A stretch of 64,000 nucleotides of DNA from Paraburkholderia hiiakae (GCF_904848665.1 NZ_CAJHCQ010000002.1:1-64000); one strand, 5' to 3'. Positions 8,851 through 17,746 are shown, counted from the first letter of the stretch. A program made the numbers and translations. Notes: generated by a model not told the origin, from the letters alone.

Positions 8851-8964
8851 GGAGCTGCCGGACGCCTGCCGCTGACTCGCGCGTCGCGCCTTTCCATCAA
8901 TACCCCCAATTCTTGTCCTAGACTGAATCCATTTGCCGGGAGTCAATTCGCGGAGGGATCGCCA

Positions 8965-9842
8965 ATGAGAGTAACTCTGGAATTCGTGAAGGCCAAGGCA
9001 GAAGAAACGAAGAACGAGACCCGATGGGGGCGGGTGCTCGAGCCCATTCCGCGGGAACAGGTACAGGAGGGGCCGACCTGCGGCTTCTATGCGCTCAGCA
9101 TTGTCATGGACTACTGGAAAGCAAAGGGACGCACGAAAATGAGCGCACCGGCCCGTCAGCGCGACATTGACACCCAGAAACGCGATCCCGCGGAAAAGGA
9201 CAACCCCTCTTTGCGCAACCTGGGCAAGCAGACTGGGGCACTTGATGTCGGCAAGATGGTGAAAGCCTCTACGGGCGGGGTCTGGACAGCGGCGCAGCTC
9301 GCCGCGGCGCCGCAGTGAAGTTCGCGAACTTCAAGGTGAAAATCGAAACCCAGGTGAACCCAATCGACTTTGTCATGGCAATTTTCGACGCCATCGATGC
9401 AGACGTCCCACCGATCGTCGCTTTCGACGTGCGCGACGCTGAGCCAGTGTCGGATGCCGCCGGGCAACGTTCACATTGGGGGGTGATTATCGGCTATTAC
9501 GAGGACATGGACATACAGTGGGTTATCTGTACACATGGCCATGGCGGATATCATGTCTGGTCTGCATCAAAGCTTCAGAGCTCGAATTTCGCTTTGACCG
9601 GCACAACGGTCAAGAGAGCGAGCGAACGCAAGGTCCGGGGAAGCGGGCCCGGCCTTAAAGGACCGTACGAAAAGTTCAACCGCACGCAGTGGATGACTGC
9701 CGCAAAGCAGAAGGAATTTGCGACCAGGATCGCTGAACGCAAGCTCGAGGCCACATTGACAGAAACGGATGAAATTCGGGAAGGCGTCGAGGCAGCACAA
9801 GATCTTGGACGGCACCTCGTGCTCGTTGAGCCCGCACAATGA
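8965..9842 (+). pseudogene. C39/papain-like cysteine peptidase, copy 1, frameshifted
   Basis: The ATG at 8965 follows GGAGGG at good spacing. The first frame (8965-9318) has the Cys motif QEGPTCGFYALSIVMDYW and runs to STGGVWTAAQLAAA, then stops. The second frame (from 9315) resumes with KFANFKVKIE and carries the His motif RSHWGVIIGYY and THGHGGYHVW to the end at 9842. Alignment with copy 2 (9951-10832) shows copy 1 is 4 bases shorter just before 9318, which causes the shift. So copy 1 is a broken paralog unless frameshifting restores it. The likely active-site Cys and His fall on different halves. Confidence 0.8.
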
Positions 9843-9950
9843 GTTCGCGCATGTCCGGCCCAGGAACCGGCCGCGGTGTTCGACTACACGCACAAGCTTG
9901 TCCCGGGCGGATTGGGTTTGTCCGGTCAGCGAATTGTGGAGGGAGCAGAC

Positions 9951-10832
9951 ATGCGGGTCCCACTGGCTGACATCAAGATAAAGGCTGCACAGATGAAGTG
10001 CAAGGGCGAGTGGGGGCGGGTGCTCGACCCCATCCCGGCTGCACAGACACAGGAGGGCCCGACCTGCGGCTTTTATGCGCTCAGTATTGTCATGGACTAC
10101 TGGAAAGCAAAGGGGCGCACGACGCTGAGCGCGCCGGCGCGTCAACGCGATATCGACCTCCAGCAGCGCGACCCAGCCGAAAAAGACAACCCATCGTTGC
10201 GCAAGCTGGGCAAACAGGCTGGCTCACTCGATGTGAGCGGGATGATCAATACATCCACGGGTGGGGTCTGGACAGCGACGCAGCTTGCTGCGGTCGCCTC
10301 GGCCGTGAAGTTCGCGAACTTCAAGGTGCGTGTCGAAACTCAGCCGGACCCCTCCGAGTTTATCCAGGCGATTTTCAGGGCCATCGATGCGGACATACCA
10401 CCAATCGTCGCCTTCGACGTGCGCAACGCCGAGCCAATTCCGGATGCAGCGGGACAGCGCTCGCATTGGGGAGTGATTCTGGGTTATTTCCTGTTCGAGA
10501 ACTTCCACTGGCTCTTCGCGACACATGGCCATGGGTTTTATCATGTCTGGCCCGCGGTCATGCTTCAGCAATCCAATTTCGCGTTAGCAGACACGACCTA
10601 CAAGAAAGAGTTCGAACAAAAGGTCATGGGGGTCGGGGCCGGTCTTACCGGAAAACTCGCACACTACACCCGCACGCAATGGCTTTCAGCTACGGAAATT
10701 GAGCGTTTTCCCGTCATGATGACGGAAAGAAAACTCGAAGGAAACCTTTATAAACAGTGGGCTACCCGGCAAGCCTGTGAAATCAAACAGGATCTTGCGC
10801 GGCATATCGTGCTTGTTGAGCCCGCTAATTGA
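9951..10832 (+). CDS. C39/papain-like cysteine peptidase-like protein, copy 2, intact
   Basis: 293 residues from the ATG at 9951, with GGAGGGAG upstream; the start matches that of copy 1. The motif EGPTCGFYALSIVMDYW puts a candidate nucleophile at Cys39, and RSHWGVILGY puts a candidate base at His172, followed by ATHGHGFYHVWP. Order and context (Cys near the N-terminus on a helix, His before a 'WGVI-GY' strand) are those of C39-like and BtrH-like papain-fold proteins. No signal peptide or membrane segment, so cytosolic unless exported by a dedicated system. It is the result of a tandem duplication together with its ribosome-binding region. Substrate unknown; I do not recognise a named family. 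Confidence 0.7.
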   Translation: MRVPLADIKIKAAQMKCKGEWGRVLDPIPAAQTQEGPTCGFYALSIVMDYWKAKGRTTLSAPARQRDIDLQQRDPAEKDNPSLRKLGKQAGSLDVSGMINTSTGGVWTATQLAAVASAVKFANFKVRVETQPDPSEFIQAIFRAIDADIPPIVAFDVRNAEPIPDAAGQRSHWGVILGYFLFENFHWLFATHGHGFYHVWPAVMLQQSNFALADTTYKKEFEQKVMGVGAGLTGKLAHYTRTQWLSATEIERFPVMMTERKLEGNLYKQWATRQACEIKQDLARHIVLVEPAN

Positions 10833-11208
10833 GGTCGACATGAAAAAGCCCGCACAGGTTGCGCGAGCCAGGAGTTGAAGGTCGCCTCAGATCCGGCCAG
10901 CCGACTCGCCAAAAGCGCCAAGTGGCAACGTCCACACGGCCCGGGCCAGTTTCTGCCGCTCGCTTGAGCCATGCAGTGTCGTTCGAACGGCTGGTCCATT
11001 CCAAAACCTGCCCAAGATGCGCTTGTCGGCCTTTGCGGACGTTCGGCGATAGATGGCGGTGCGTCGGCCGAAGGTAGGTTTGCTGCCATTCGCAAACCGG
11101 CGTCGGCGAATGGATCTTCTCGCTGTCAATGAACGCGTCCTCCCGCAACCATGTGCTTGAGCGCAAGGTGCTGTGTATGCGTCGGTGTGTCGCCAATGCC
11201 TGTTTGAA
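10833..11208. other. Gene-poor stretch leading into a dispersed repeat
   Basis: Right after the peptidase a 12-codon frame (MKKPAQVARARS) starts with a ribosome-binding site at 10840 but stops at once. Frames on the minus strand at 10887-11129 are arginine-rich and uninformative. From about 11162 the sequence matches the repeat at 45881. Confidence 0.4.
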
Positions 11209-11255
11209 TCATGGAATCAAGGCGGCCGGGAAACCATGTCGAATGGAGTGCGAAG
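11162..11255 (+). repeat. Dispersed MRRCVA-type repeat, copy 1
   Basis: The 79 bases from the ATG at 11177 match those from the ATG at 45896 at about three positions in four, without gaps. They open with the shared ATGCGTCGGTGTGTCGCCA. Both encode frames starting MRRCVA-AC, with GKP further on. Unlike the copy at 45896, this one lacks the palindromic ACTATAT element upstream. Its far end overlaps the 3' end of the lipoprotein gene on the other strand. Confidence 0.55.
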
Positions 11256-11571
11256 CTCCCGAAGAGGCTAACGATGACTGGGCCGGCACGCCACATGTGA
11301 ATACAAGATCACGCGCATCTTCCTTTGGCCCCAAACCACTTTCGAGCCGATCGAATGCGTAGATCACCTGGACAGGTTTGTCAGCGCAAACCTTGCGGGC
11401 ACGCTTGAAACAGGTCCTGCTGCTTTCTAACAGACCGTGGCAATGAACGCCCCAGCCCTCCCGATCATCGGACAATTTGACCATTTCCACGTTGTGCTTT
11501 GGAGCGGATGCCGTCGTACAACCGGCGACAAACACCACGACTACTACGGCAGAGAGAATACGGATCTTCAT
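11209..11571 (-). CDS. Small lipoprotein of unknown function
   Basis: 120 residues from the ATG at 11571. A signal peptide (MKIRILSAVVVVVFVAGC) ends in a lipobox VAGC, so the mature protein is lipid-anchored at Cys19 or so. The body has four further cysteines (VHCHGLLESSRTCFKRARKVC and VFTCGV), which could form disulfides in the periplasm. The natural end is probably near LVFTCGV; the last 20 or so residues read through the dispersed repeat and are likely an added tail. Function unknown. Confidence 0.7.
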   Translation of the reverse strand: MKIRILSAVVVVVFVAGCTTASAPKHNVEMVKLSDDREGWGVHCHGLLESSRTCFKRARKVCADKPVQVIYAFDRLESGLGPKEDARDLVFTCGVPAQSSLASSGASHSIRHGFPAALIP

Positions 11572-11945
11572 TAAGTTAAAGCGCAACGATTTTGGTGACT
11601 GCGTGTCACTTCACTCGCTGTGAGCATTTTGTGGTGGGACTTGCACCCACAGGACTGCGCACATGCTGGGTGCACAAAAGAGGCACCTGCTCGAAAGCGG
11701 GCTCTGAGGGGAGTTCAGATACATCAACCAACAGATCGGCTACGTGTTCCCTGCAGTTGCCAGAGGCATATTGCTTCTTCGTGATTGCGCTCACAATCGT
11801 AGAAATTAGAAAGTGGGAATCCGTACAACACGATCATTCAGCGCGCGCGAAACGTTTACGTTGAATAAGCTCGGCGCTCTGACCAATGGGTAATCGACGT
11901 CTATTCATAGCGCCACACAACTGCGCACGACGAGTTCGGGCGAGT
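11572..11945. other. No supported gene
   Basis: Intergenic. On the minus strand at about 11640-11660 there is GTGGGTGCAAGTCCCAC, a 5-bp stem with a 7-base loop; see the rejected items. Nothing else recognised. Confidence 0.4.
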
Positions 11946-12962
11946 TCACCACCGATAGCCGATGCCAGTCACGATAACGTCCGTGTCTCGATCGTAACGC
12001 GTCACGACGCGATTCCATTCGATCCGCGCATCCCATCTGGGGCTGAATCGCCAGGAACCGGCTATCGTGAGGATTCCAGAGAATTTGCCGGCACCGGGCC
12101 CCGGCGACGCGCTGCCCTCGTTCTCGTTGATCGCATAGTAGGCACCCGCCCCGACGCCCAGCGTAACTTTGTCGTCGAGAAACGCGCGCGTGAGCCATAA
12201 CTGACTGGTAACGCCGTCGCGGCGGGCAACGTGGGTGCTGCCCTCGTGCAGATACCCAATCGTCCAGTCCACGTTGTCTGTGAGGTTGCGCCGATATTCG
12301 ATTGCGCCGCCAAATGCGTCTGGCGAACTTGTCGAGTTGACGATGGTCTTGCCGAGATACAGCGCGACTTCGTTGTTGGTCACCTTCTTCAAGGAACTCG
12401 CTGCCCAGTCGCGTGGTCCTGGCGCATCGGGTGCGTCCAACTGATAGGCCACGCCAAGCATCACGCCTGACGAGTCAGGGCCGCGCGGCACATGGACACG
12501 GTTCACCTGCAATTGCGTGACCCAGCGGTTGGATGCATACCAGGAAGCGCGTACGCTGTAGACGATCCCCCAACCGTGCACATCCGAGTAGCTGCCGCCC
12601 TGCTCCACGGTCGTCGTGTCAAAGTAACGATACGGGCCGAGCCCGGCTTGCAGCACGAACTGCGGACTGCCTACAGGCACCCTCGCCCAGAACTGGATGA
12701 GCTGACCGTCCCGATGATGATTCGGGATATGTCCTTCGTTGAGCCACGTGAAACTCGTCGCCATGGACTTGCCGAGTCCCTCCTGATAGCTGAAAGCCCA
12801 GGTATAGGTATTGATGTTGCTGGCTCGCGACCGACCACCGAGCAGCGAGAGTTCCTGCGCCTGCGCCGGCGTTGTCGCGGTGAGCCATAGCAGAACGGCC
12901 CCGATTGCCGCATTCATAATGCGCGGCATTGCGAGCGAACAACGGATCTGCCACCAGTGCAT
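11946..12962 (-). CDS. Outer-membrane beta-barrel protein
   Basis: 338 residues from the ATG at 12962, with GGAGG seven bases upstream. A signal peptide ends near TTPAQAQ, and the protein finishes with an aromatic residue (IVTGIGYRW), the outer-membrane insertion signature. The body alternates short amphipathic strands (YTWAFSYQEGLG, WGIVYSVRASWYASNRW, WTIGYLHEGSTHV, TLGVGAGAYYAINENEG), suggesting an 8- to 12-strand barrel. It starts 25 bp after the NodT-type gene and is the last gene of the envelope operon. Some resemblance to acyloxyacyl hydrolase-like barrels, but I cannot place catalytic residues. Confidence 0.75.
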   Translation of the reverse strand: MHWWQIRCSLAMPRIMNAAIGAVLLWLTATTPAQAQELSLLGGRSRASNINTYTWAFSYQEGLGKSMATSFTWLNEGHIPNHHRDGQLIQFWARVPVGSPQFVLQAGLGPYRYFDTTTVEQGGSYSDVHGWGIVYSVRASWYASNRWVTQLQVNRVHVPRGPDSSGVMLGVAYQLDAPDAPGPRDWAASSLKKVTNNEVALYLGKTIVNSTSSPDAFGGAIEYRRNLTDNVDWTIGYLHEGSTHVARRDGVTSQLWLTRAFLDDKVTLGVGAGAYYAINENEGSASPGPGAGKFSGILTIAGSWRFSPRWDARIEWNRVVTRYDRDTDVIVTGIGYRW

Positions 12963-12987
12963 CAAGCGGCCTCCGATCCCCGATCGC

Positions 12988-14478
12988 TTACTGTGCGATT
13001 TCGCTTTCATGGATCGAGCTCGTCTGCGGTTTCGCCGCCATGTTCGCGACAAGAGAGTCCGTGAACGAGAAGTCACCCGTCTGCGCGCTCGCTTCGCCTG
13101 CCTCGCGCCAGTCTCCACCCAATGCGAGCAGCAGGCCGATACGCGCATTGAGCTGGTCGCCGCGTGCGCTGACAAGATCCGCCTCCGAGAGCAGCAGCGT
13201 TTGCCGGCTCTTCAGCGCGCCGCGCTCGTCGGCCGATCCAATCGAGACGCGCGCCTCCTCCCGAACCAGCAGCGTGCGGCACTCCTCGGCGCGCGCCTGC
13301 AACTCCGCGATCCGCGCCTTGTAGCTCGTCTCGGCCTGAAGCCCAGCTTCGACTTCGTTCAGCGCGTCCAGCGCACTATTGTCATAGGCGACGATTGCGG
13401 CCTTTTGCGCCTCGGTATAGTAATCAGCCTGGGCCTTGAGTTTTCCCCCGGTAAAGATCGGCGCGAGGAATGTGGCGCTCACGCCCTTGACCGGACTGCT
13501 GGAATCCATGAGTGACAGCACGTTGCTTCGGATTCCCGTAATCGCGACGTCGATGGAAACGCTGGGCAATCGCGCGGCTTGAGCCGATTGACGCTGGTCG
13601 AACGCTTCGGCAACGCGATGCGACGCGGCGATGAGATCGGGCCGGCGCTCGACGAGATTCGCAGGCAAACCGGCAAGCGGCTCGGCTGGCAACGCCGGCA
13701 TCCTCGGCTCAGCCTCGATCTCACCGGCCGGGTAGCGGCCCAGCAGCAATTCCAGCGCTTGAGCAGCCCGGACCTTCGCCTGAGTCGCCTTGATGAGCGC
13801 ATCCTGACTCATCCTCAGCGTGTTTCGCGCTTCCTGGAGCTCCGTTTGGGAGGCGGCGCCAGTGACCACGCGATGACCTTCTATCTCGACGAGTTGCGCC
13901 TGAACCTCGACGATCTCCTTCAGCGTCCTTTCGAGCTGCGTGCATTTGATGAGCGAAAACCAGGCCTTGGCAGTCGTTGCGGCCACGACCCGTTGGGCCC
14001 ACACATAATCGGCTTGCGTCGCGGCGCGTTCGGATTGCGCCGCCCGCGACTGCGCGCGTATACGCCCCCAGAGGTCAAGTTCCCAGCTCGCGCCAACGGA
14101 AACGATCTGCGACTCGGATTCACCCAGCCGCCCCCTGGCGCCCGCGGCGGGAAGCAGCCCGCTGCTCTGCACGGTCGCCAGCGCCTCGGCCTGCTGCACG
14201 CGAATTGCGGCAATCGCCAGATCCCCGTTGTGGCCGATCGCCTCGCGCACGAGTTGGTTCAACCGGGCATCGTTGAAACTGGCGAGCCAACCGTCAGTGG
14301 GATCGCCGAGCGTGCTGCTGTTGGCCCACAGGCGCTGGCTGTCAAGTGACGGAACCGAATGAGCGGCGAGGTCGCTGGCCTTGGGTGGCGTTTCGAGCGT
14401 GCAACCGACAAGCAATCCTAAATAGATTGCAAGGATTATTGGATAGGCTTTCTTACGAATCAGCGACGACACGATCAT
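12988..14478 (-). CDS. NodT-family outer-membrane efflux lipoprotein
   Basis: 496 residues. The N-terminus has a signal peptide with lipobox LLVGC, so the mature protein is lipidated. The family pattern is clear: two TolC-like repeats, with WWASFNDARLNQLV-like start (here DGWLASFNDARLNQLV), LAIAAIRVQQAEA, the second repeat NLVERRPDLIAASHRVAEAF, and LALGGDW near the end. It forms a trimeric channel through the outer membrane. It follows the HlyD-type adaptor by 4 bp, so adaptor and channel are translated together. Confidence 0.93.
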   Translation of the reverse strand: MIVSSLIRKKAYPIILAIYLGLLVGCTLETPPKASDLAAHSVPSLDSQRLWANSSTLGDPTDGWLASFNDARLNQLVREAIGHNGDLAIAAIRVQQAEALATVQSSGLLPAAGARGRLGESESQIVSVGASWELDLWGRIRAQSRAAQSERAATQADYVWAQRVVAATTAKAWFSLIKCTQLERTLKEIVEVQAQLVEIEGHRVVTGAASQTELQEARNTLRMSQDALIKATQAKVRAAQALELLLGRYPAGEIEAEPRMPALPAEPLAGLPANLVERRPDLIAASHRVAEAFDQRQSAQAARLPSVSIDVAITGIRSNVLSLMDSSSPVKGVSATFLAPIFTGGKLKAQADYYTEAQKAAIVAYDNSALDALNEVEAGLQAETSYKARIAELQARAEECRTLLVREEARVSIGSADERGALKSRQTLLLSEADLVSARGDQLNARIGLLLALGGDWREAGEASAQTGDFSFTDSLVANMAAKPQTSSIHESEIAQ

Positions 14479-14482
14479 TCCT

Positions 14483-15661
14483 TTAATGCAGCTTGAAGAC
14501 GAGATAGTTCAGCCTGGAGCTCACCCGCAGAAACACCATGCGAATAATCTGGATCGCTTCGCCATGCTGCGTATAGATCGCCCCTGCGCCCAGCGCACCG
14601 ACCGGGAGGAGCGGCCACTTCGATTTATCGTCCAGTGCGAGCTTCACGGCAAAGCGATTCGGAGTCGCGGCGACCGCACCGGTATTGGGAAGCATGCCGC
14701 CTTGAGGGAATTGGCCCTGCGACTGCGCCCAGACGATCGAGTCCACCTTCGCCTCGAGGATCGCTCCGGGTATCGTCGGCAGGTACACTTCGGCTACGTC
14801 GCCTGGCCGCACGTTGTACAGCTCGTTCTGGCCATAGAAGGCGATCAGTTCCTGGTCATCCTCAACAAAGCTGAATGCAGGCGTCAACGGCAAGGGGACG
14901 AGCATCGTACCGACACGCACCTGGAGGTTCACGACCCGGCCGGCCGCCGGAGCGCGATAAACCGTCTGAGATAGCTCCCACCTCGCGTTTTCGAGCATAC
15001 TCACGGTTTCCGCACGGCGTGCCCGCGCAGCAGCGATGGCGGCGAACTCACCCTGACTTTGCGCCGAAAGCTTCGCCTTGACCTCGCCTTCCTCAGCCTG
15101 CGCACTCACCAGTTGACCTTCCAGCTCGCTCTGCCGCGCCAAGGCGTCGTCGCGGTCGAACTTCGAACCCGCCCCGACCGCAAGCAATGCGTCCTGCTCC
15201 TTCAGCCTTTGCCTCGCCAGCGACAACGAGGCTTGCACGGTGCTGACCTTCCCGGCTTCGCGGCGCACGGATTGCGCAAGTTGCAGGCTCGAGGCGTCGG
15301 CCTCCGCAACGGCTGCGTCGTCGGCATGCAACCTTCCCTCCAATTGCGCGACCGATAATTCATACGGAGTTGGATCGATACGAAGCAGCACATCGCCTTT
15401 ACGGTAGTGCCTGTTACCCTCGGCCGGAAGTTCGACAATGCGACCCTTGACTTGCGGCACGACCTGCAGCACCTTGCCGACCACCCTTACCTCATGCGTC
15501 GATGGCGCTACGACGTTGAGGGTAAGAATGATCGTTGCAAGCGCAATGATCGGCAGCGTAAATGCGATGACCATGGAGACGGGATTCCACGGCAACCATT
15601 TGAACTTGAAGAAGATGAGCCACACGCAGAACGCGTAGACACCCAGAATCAAAACTTCCAT
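14483..15661 (-). CDS. HlyD-family membrane fusion protein (YiaV/YibH-like)
   Basis: 392 residues, starting MEVLILGVYAFCVWL. Two N-terminal hydrophobic segments (about residues 3-18 and 28-52) precede a biotinyl-lipoyl-like half (VPQVKGRIVELPAEGNRHYR), a long helical hairpin rich in Ala/Gln/Glu (about 100-215), the second lipoyl half (YRAPAAGRVVNLQVRVGTML) and a beta-barrel region. Two N-terminal helices and a DUF3302 partner are the layout of the E. coli YiaV-YiaW and YibH-YibI pairs. Located in the inner membrane and periplasm, it would connect to the NodT-type channel next door. Confidence 0.9.
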   Translation of the reverse strand: MEVLILGVYAFCVWLIFFKFKWLPWNPVSMVIAFTLPIIALATIILTLNVVAPSTHEVRVVGKVLQVVPQVKGRIVELPAEGNRHYRKGDVLLRIDPTPYELSVAQLEGRLHADDAAVAEADASSLQLAQSVRREAGKVSTVQASLSLARQRLKEQDALLAVGAGSKFDRDDALARQSELEGQLVSAQAEEGEVKAKLSAQSQGEFAAIAAARARRAETVSMLENARWELSQTVYRAPAAGRVVNLQVRVGTMLVPLPLTPAFSFVEDDQELIAFYGQNELYNVRPGDVAEVYLPTIPGAILEAKVDSIVWAQSQGQFPQGGMLPNTGAVAATPNRFAVKLALDDKSKWPLLPVGALGAGAIYTQHGEAIQIIRMVFLRVSSRLNYLVFKLH

Positions 15662-16147
15662 CTAAACCTTGTCCTTTTCGTTGGCGATTGCGCAGACTGG
15701 CTCGTGCGCGCAACCCGGCGTTGCATGGGCATCAGCATCGTCCGGCGGCAGCCTGTCGGTTCCGTAGGCCGCCCGGTAAAAAACCGGCTTGGTGTGAGCC
15801 CATAGCCACGCTAATGGCCACAGAAGGCCGCCAAAGAACAGCGACAGCAGGCACAGCGCGTGAATCGCCTCCATTTGCGGATGTTGCTTCTTTCTCGCAA
15901 CTCTTTCCGGCAAGATATGGAGAATCCAGAAGACGTAAATACCGGCAACCGGTACGACGGCGAGAACCACCCACGACATGAAATCGGCAGCGTGTTCGAG
16001 GGTCCCTCGCGAAACCGAGGCGAAAGTTGGCGTACTCAGCGCCAGAAGCGCGCCGCTAGCCGCCAGATATCGGCCAGACCGGACTAAAACGTTGACGATG
16101 CGCGGATGCTCAGCCATACATTCCATTTGCTTCGATTCGAGTTTCAT
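15662..16147 (-). CDS. DUF3302 inner-membrane protein (YiaW/YibI-like)
   Basis: 161 residues with three hydrophobic segments: ASGALLALSTPTFASV (possible signal or first helix), FMSWVVLAVVPVAGIYVFWI and ALCLLSLFFGGLLWPLAWLW. The patterns VPVAGIYVFWILHILPERVA and GGLLWPLAWLWAHTKPV are typical of DUF3302. These proteins are found next to HlyD-like adaptors and may assist them. Its start overlaps the previous stop by ATGA, and its stop abuts the HlyD start, so translation is coupled. Confidence 0.88.
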   Translation of the reverse strand: MKLESKQMECMAEHPRIVNVLVRSGRYLAASGALLALSTPTFASVSRGTLEHAADFMSWVVLAVVPVAGIYVFWILHILPERVARKKQHPQMEAIHALCLLSLFFGGLLWPLAWLWAHTKPVFYRAAYGTDRLPPDDADAHATPGCAHEPVCAIANEKDKV

Positions 16148-16734
16148 GGCGTCTGCGGCTGCGAGAGGGGTTCATAGCTGAGGTGATCCTGGCCGCAATC
16201 CGGGTAGCGTCCAGTGCACCGGTTCGACACGGAGCCCGTGAATACCATCATCGGCACCGCCTCTTTCAGGCCCAGCGCGATTGTCATCACCCCCGCGCTG
16301 CCGAGGTTGCTCAATACAGAGTCGATTTTTGAACCCTCTATTGGTGTGGCTGGTGAACGACGACCGGTTTCCCGGCGTGAAGCCTGGGCGTCCATGCCTT
16401 GCGCCTGATCTGTATAGAGCAGGTCATATTTGCCCGGCGCGGCACCACCATGTTCTCGAGACCGCGCTGCCTCCATATAGAAGCCGAATCCATAGCCGGC
16501 ATTCGGGGAGATGCGCGCCCCTCCGCCGGCGGCAGTCGCTTGCGCATGCGCTTGCCCGGCGCCAGCCACCGCCACTGCCAGTGTGAGTTGATGTGCGGCG
16601 GCGCGAATCGTGCCGCCCCACCGCGTGAGTTGCCATTGCCGCATCTGGCCACAAGCGTGGCGGACGCTCGCCAGGAGCGCGGTGAGCCGGTTAGTTCGCC
16701 CTCGCGAAGCCGTTGAATGATCGTTCCCGTTCAT
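16144..16734 (-). CDS. Unknown protein, first gene of the envelope operon
   Basis: 196 residues by the longest frame. One hydrophobic stretch, HQLTLAVAVAGAGQAHAQ, looks like a signal peptide with Ala-X-Ala cleavage, which would make a start near MRQWQLTRWGG (residue 31) more natural. The rest is Gly-rich with two late cysteines (NRCTGRYPDCGQ) and no known motif. It overlaps the DUF3302 gene by 4 bp. Possibly a periplasmic or membrane accessory of the HlyD system. Start and reality of the N-terminal 30 residues are uncertain. Confidence 0.5.
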   Translation of the reverse strand: MNGNDHSTASRGRTNRLTALLASVRHACGQMRQWQLTRWGGTIRAAAHQLTLAVAVAGAGQAHAQATAAGGGARISPNAGYGFGFYMEAARSREHGGAAPGKYDLLYTDQAQGMDAQASRRETGRRSPATPIEGSKIDSVLSNLGSAGVMTIALGLKEAVPMMVFTGSVSNRCTGRYPDCGQDHLSYEPLSQPQTP

Positions 16735-16835
16735 CTAAGTCGTTCCCTTGCGTTGGGACACACATCGCGAATTGCAATCTGCGTGTTGTCAATCGTTCCA
16801 TCAGGTCGGTAAATTACGCGCCGCGGCACACCGTC

Positions 16836-16889
16836 GCTATCACAGGAATCAGAAAATGCGGGGGTACCATTTCTGATTCCTGTGATAGC
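16836..16889. repeat. Perfect 20-bp inverted repeat between divergent genes
   Basis: Left arm 16836-16855 (GCTATCACAGGAATCAGAAA) and right arm 16870-16889 are exact reverse complements, separated by 14 bases containing GCGGGGGTACC. It lies about 100 bp upstream of the envelope operon (start 16734) and about 60 bp upstream of the EAL gene (start 16952). There is no T-run, so a terminator is unlikely. It could be a double operator for one regulator controlling both directions, a cruciform, or a recombination or small-RNA site. Confidence 0.85.
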
Positions 16890-16951
16890 CCGGAAGGTAT
16901 GCGCACCCTATGCTCGTCGTGAGATGGAATTCCACACAGGGGAGACGGGGA

Positions 16952-17746
16952 ATGGTCAGTTGCTTGCGGCGCGAAGCGAAGCGCGAAAATGCGTCGAGGG
17001 TCCAGCCGAGGGAGAGCGATGCGCCAGAGTGTGCGCGCAACCCCTTGGACGGCAGATTCCTGGTCGAATACCAACCGATCGTTTCCGCGCGATCCGGTGT
17101 GTTGACTGGCGCCGAGGCCATCGCCCGATGGAGCGCTGAGCCCACTGCGCCGGCAATGTCGGACTTCGAGACCGTCTTCAACGATGGATGCGCCAACCTG
17201 GCTCGTTGGCAGTGCTGCACGCCAGACAACGTGGCACTTTCAATTGGCATATCGCCGGATCAACTTCTCGACGATCAATTCGCCTCCCTGGTCGCGCGTG
17301 GCATCCGGCAACATGCCATTCAGCCCACCCGCCTCAGGTTCGTGATGCGTGAGCCGGCCGATCAGGATGTCACCGCAATCCTCGTCGGGCGATTATCGGA
17401 ATTGAGGCGTATGGGAATTTCCATCGTTCTCGACGACTTCGGCCTCAAGCCTTCGACGCTCTCGAGCCTGATCACGTTGCCAGTCAGCGGGTTGAAATTT
17501 TGTCGTCAATTCACCGAGAACCTTCCGCACGATCTAACATCGGCCGGCATCTTGACGAGCGTCGTCAGCCTTGCGCGCGACTTCGGAATTTCCGTAGCCG
17601 TCGACGGTGTGGAGAACGTCAGCCAACTCGCCTGGCTCGGTCGGTTTGGCGATCTGGACGCACAGGGCAATCTGATCTCGGAACCACTCTCATCCACGGC
17701 AATTTTCTATTGGCTATTTCGCGCGTCCGGCATATCGGCGCGATAA
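16952..17746 (+). CDS. Degenerate EAL-domain protein
   Basis: 264 residues from the ATG at 16952, chosen over 16910 because GGAGACGGGG precedes it. One EAL domain: FLVEYQPIVSARSG, the signature reads GAEAIARW, then LSIGISPDQL, FVMREP, IVLDDFGLK, GLKFCRQF, VDGVEN and DAQGNLISEP. Compared with active c-di-GMP phosphodiesterases the metal-binding Asn is Gly (SIG-S instead of VN-S) and the late Glu of the EGVE motif is Asp; the first Glu, the DD pair, Lys and Gln are kept. It is therefore probably weak or inactive as an enzyme and may act as a c-di-GMP or protein sensor. It precedes a response regulator and hybrid kinase, all on the plus strand. Confidence 0.88.
   Translation: MVSCLRREAKRENASRVQPRESDAPECARNPLDGRFLVEYQPIVSARSGVLTGAEAIARWSAEPTAPAMSDFETVFNDGCANLARWQCCTPDNVALSIGISPDQLLDDQFASLVARGIRQHAIQPTRLRFVMREPADQDVTAILVGRLSELRRMGISIVLDDFGLKPSTLSSLITLPVSGLKFCRQFTENLPHDLTSAGILTSVVSLARDFGISVAVDGVENVSQLAWLGRFGDLDAQGNLISEPLSSTAIFYWLFRASGISAR

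Noticed and set aside
10887..11129. Minus-strand frame of 80 codons between the peptidase gene and the lipoprotein gene
   Set aside because: Arg-rich, no motif, overlapping open frames on both strands; treated as non-coding.
11635..11665. GTGGGTGCAAGTCCCAC on the minus strand looks like a tRNA T-arm or a group II intron motif
   Set aside because: The loop is TGCAAGT, not the TTCRANY of tRNAs, and no acceptor, anticodon or D arm fits around it. No intron domain V or reverse transcriptase is near.
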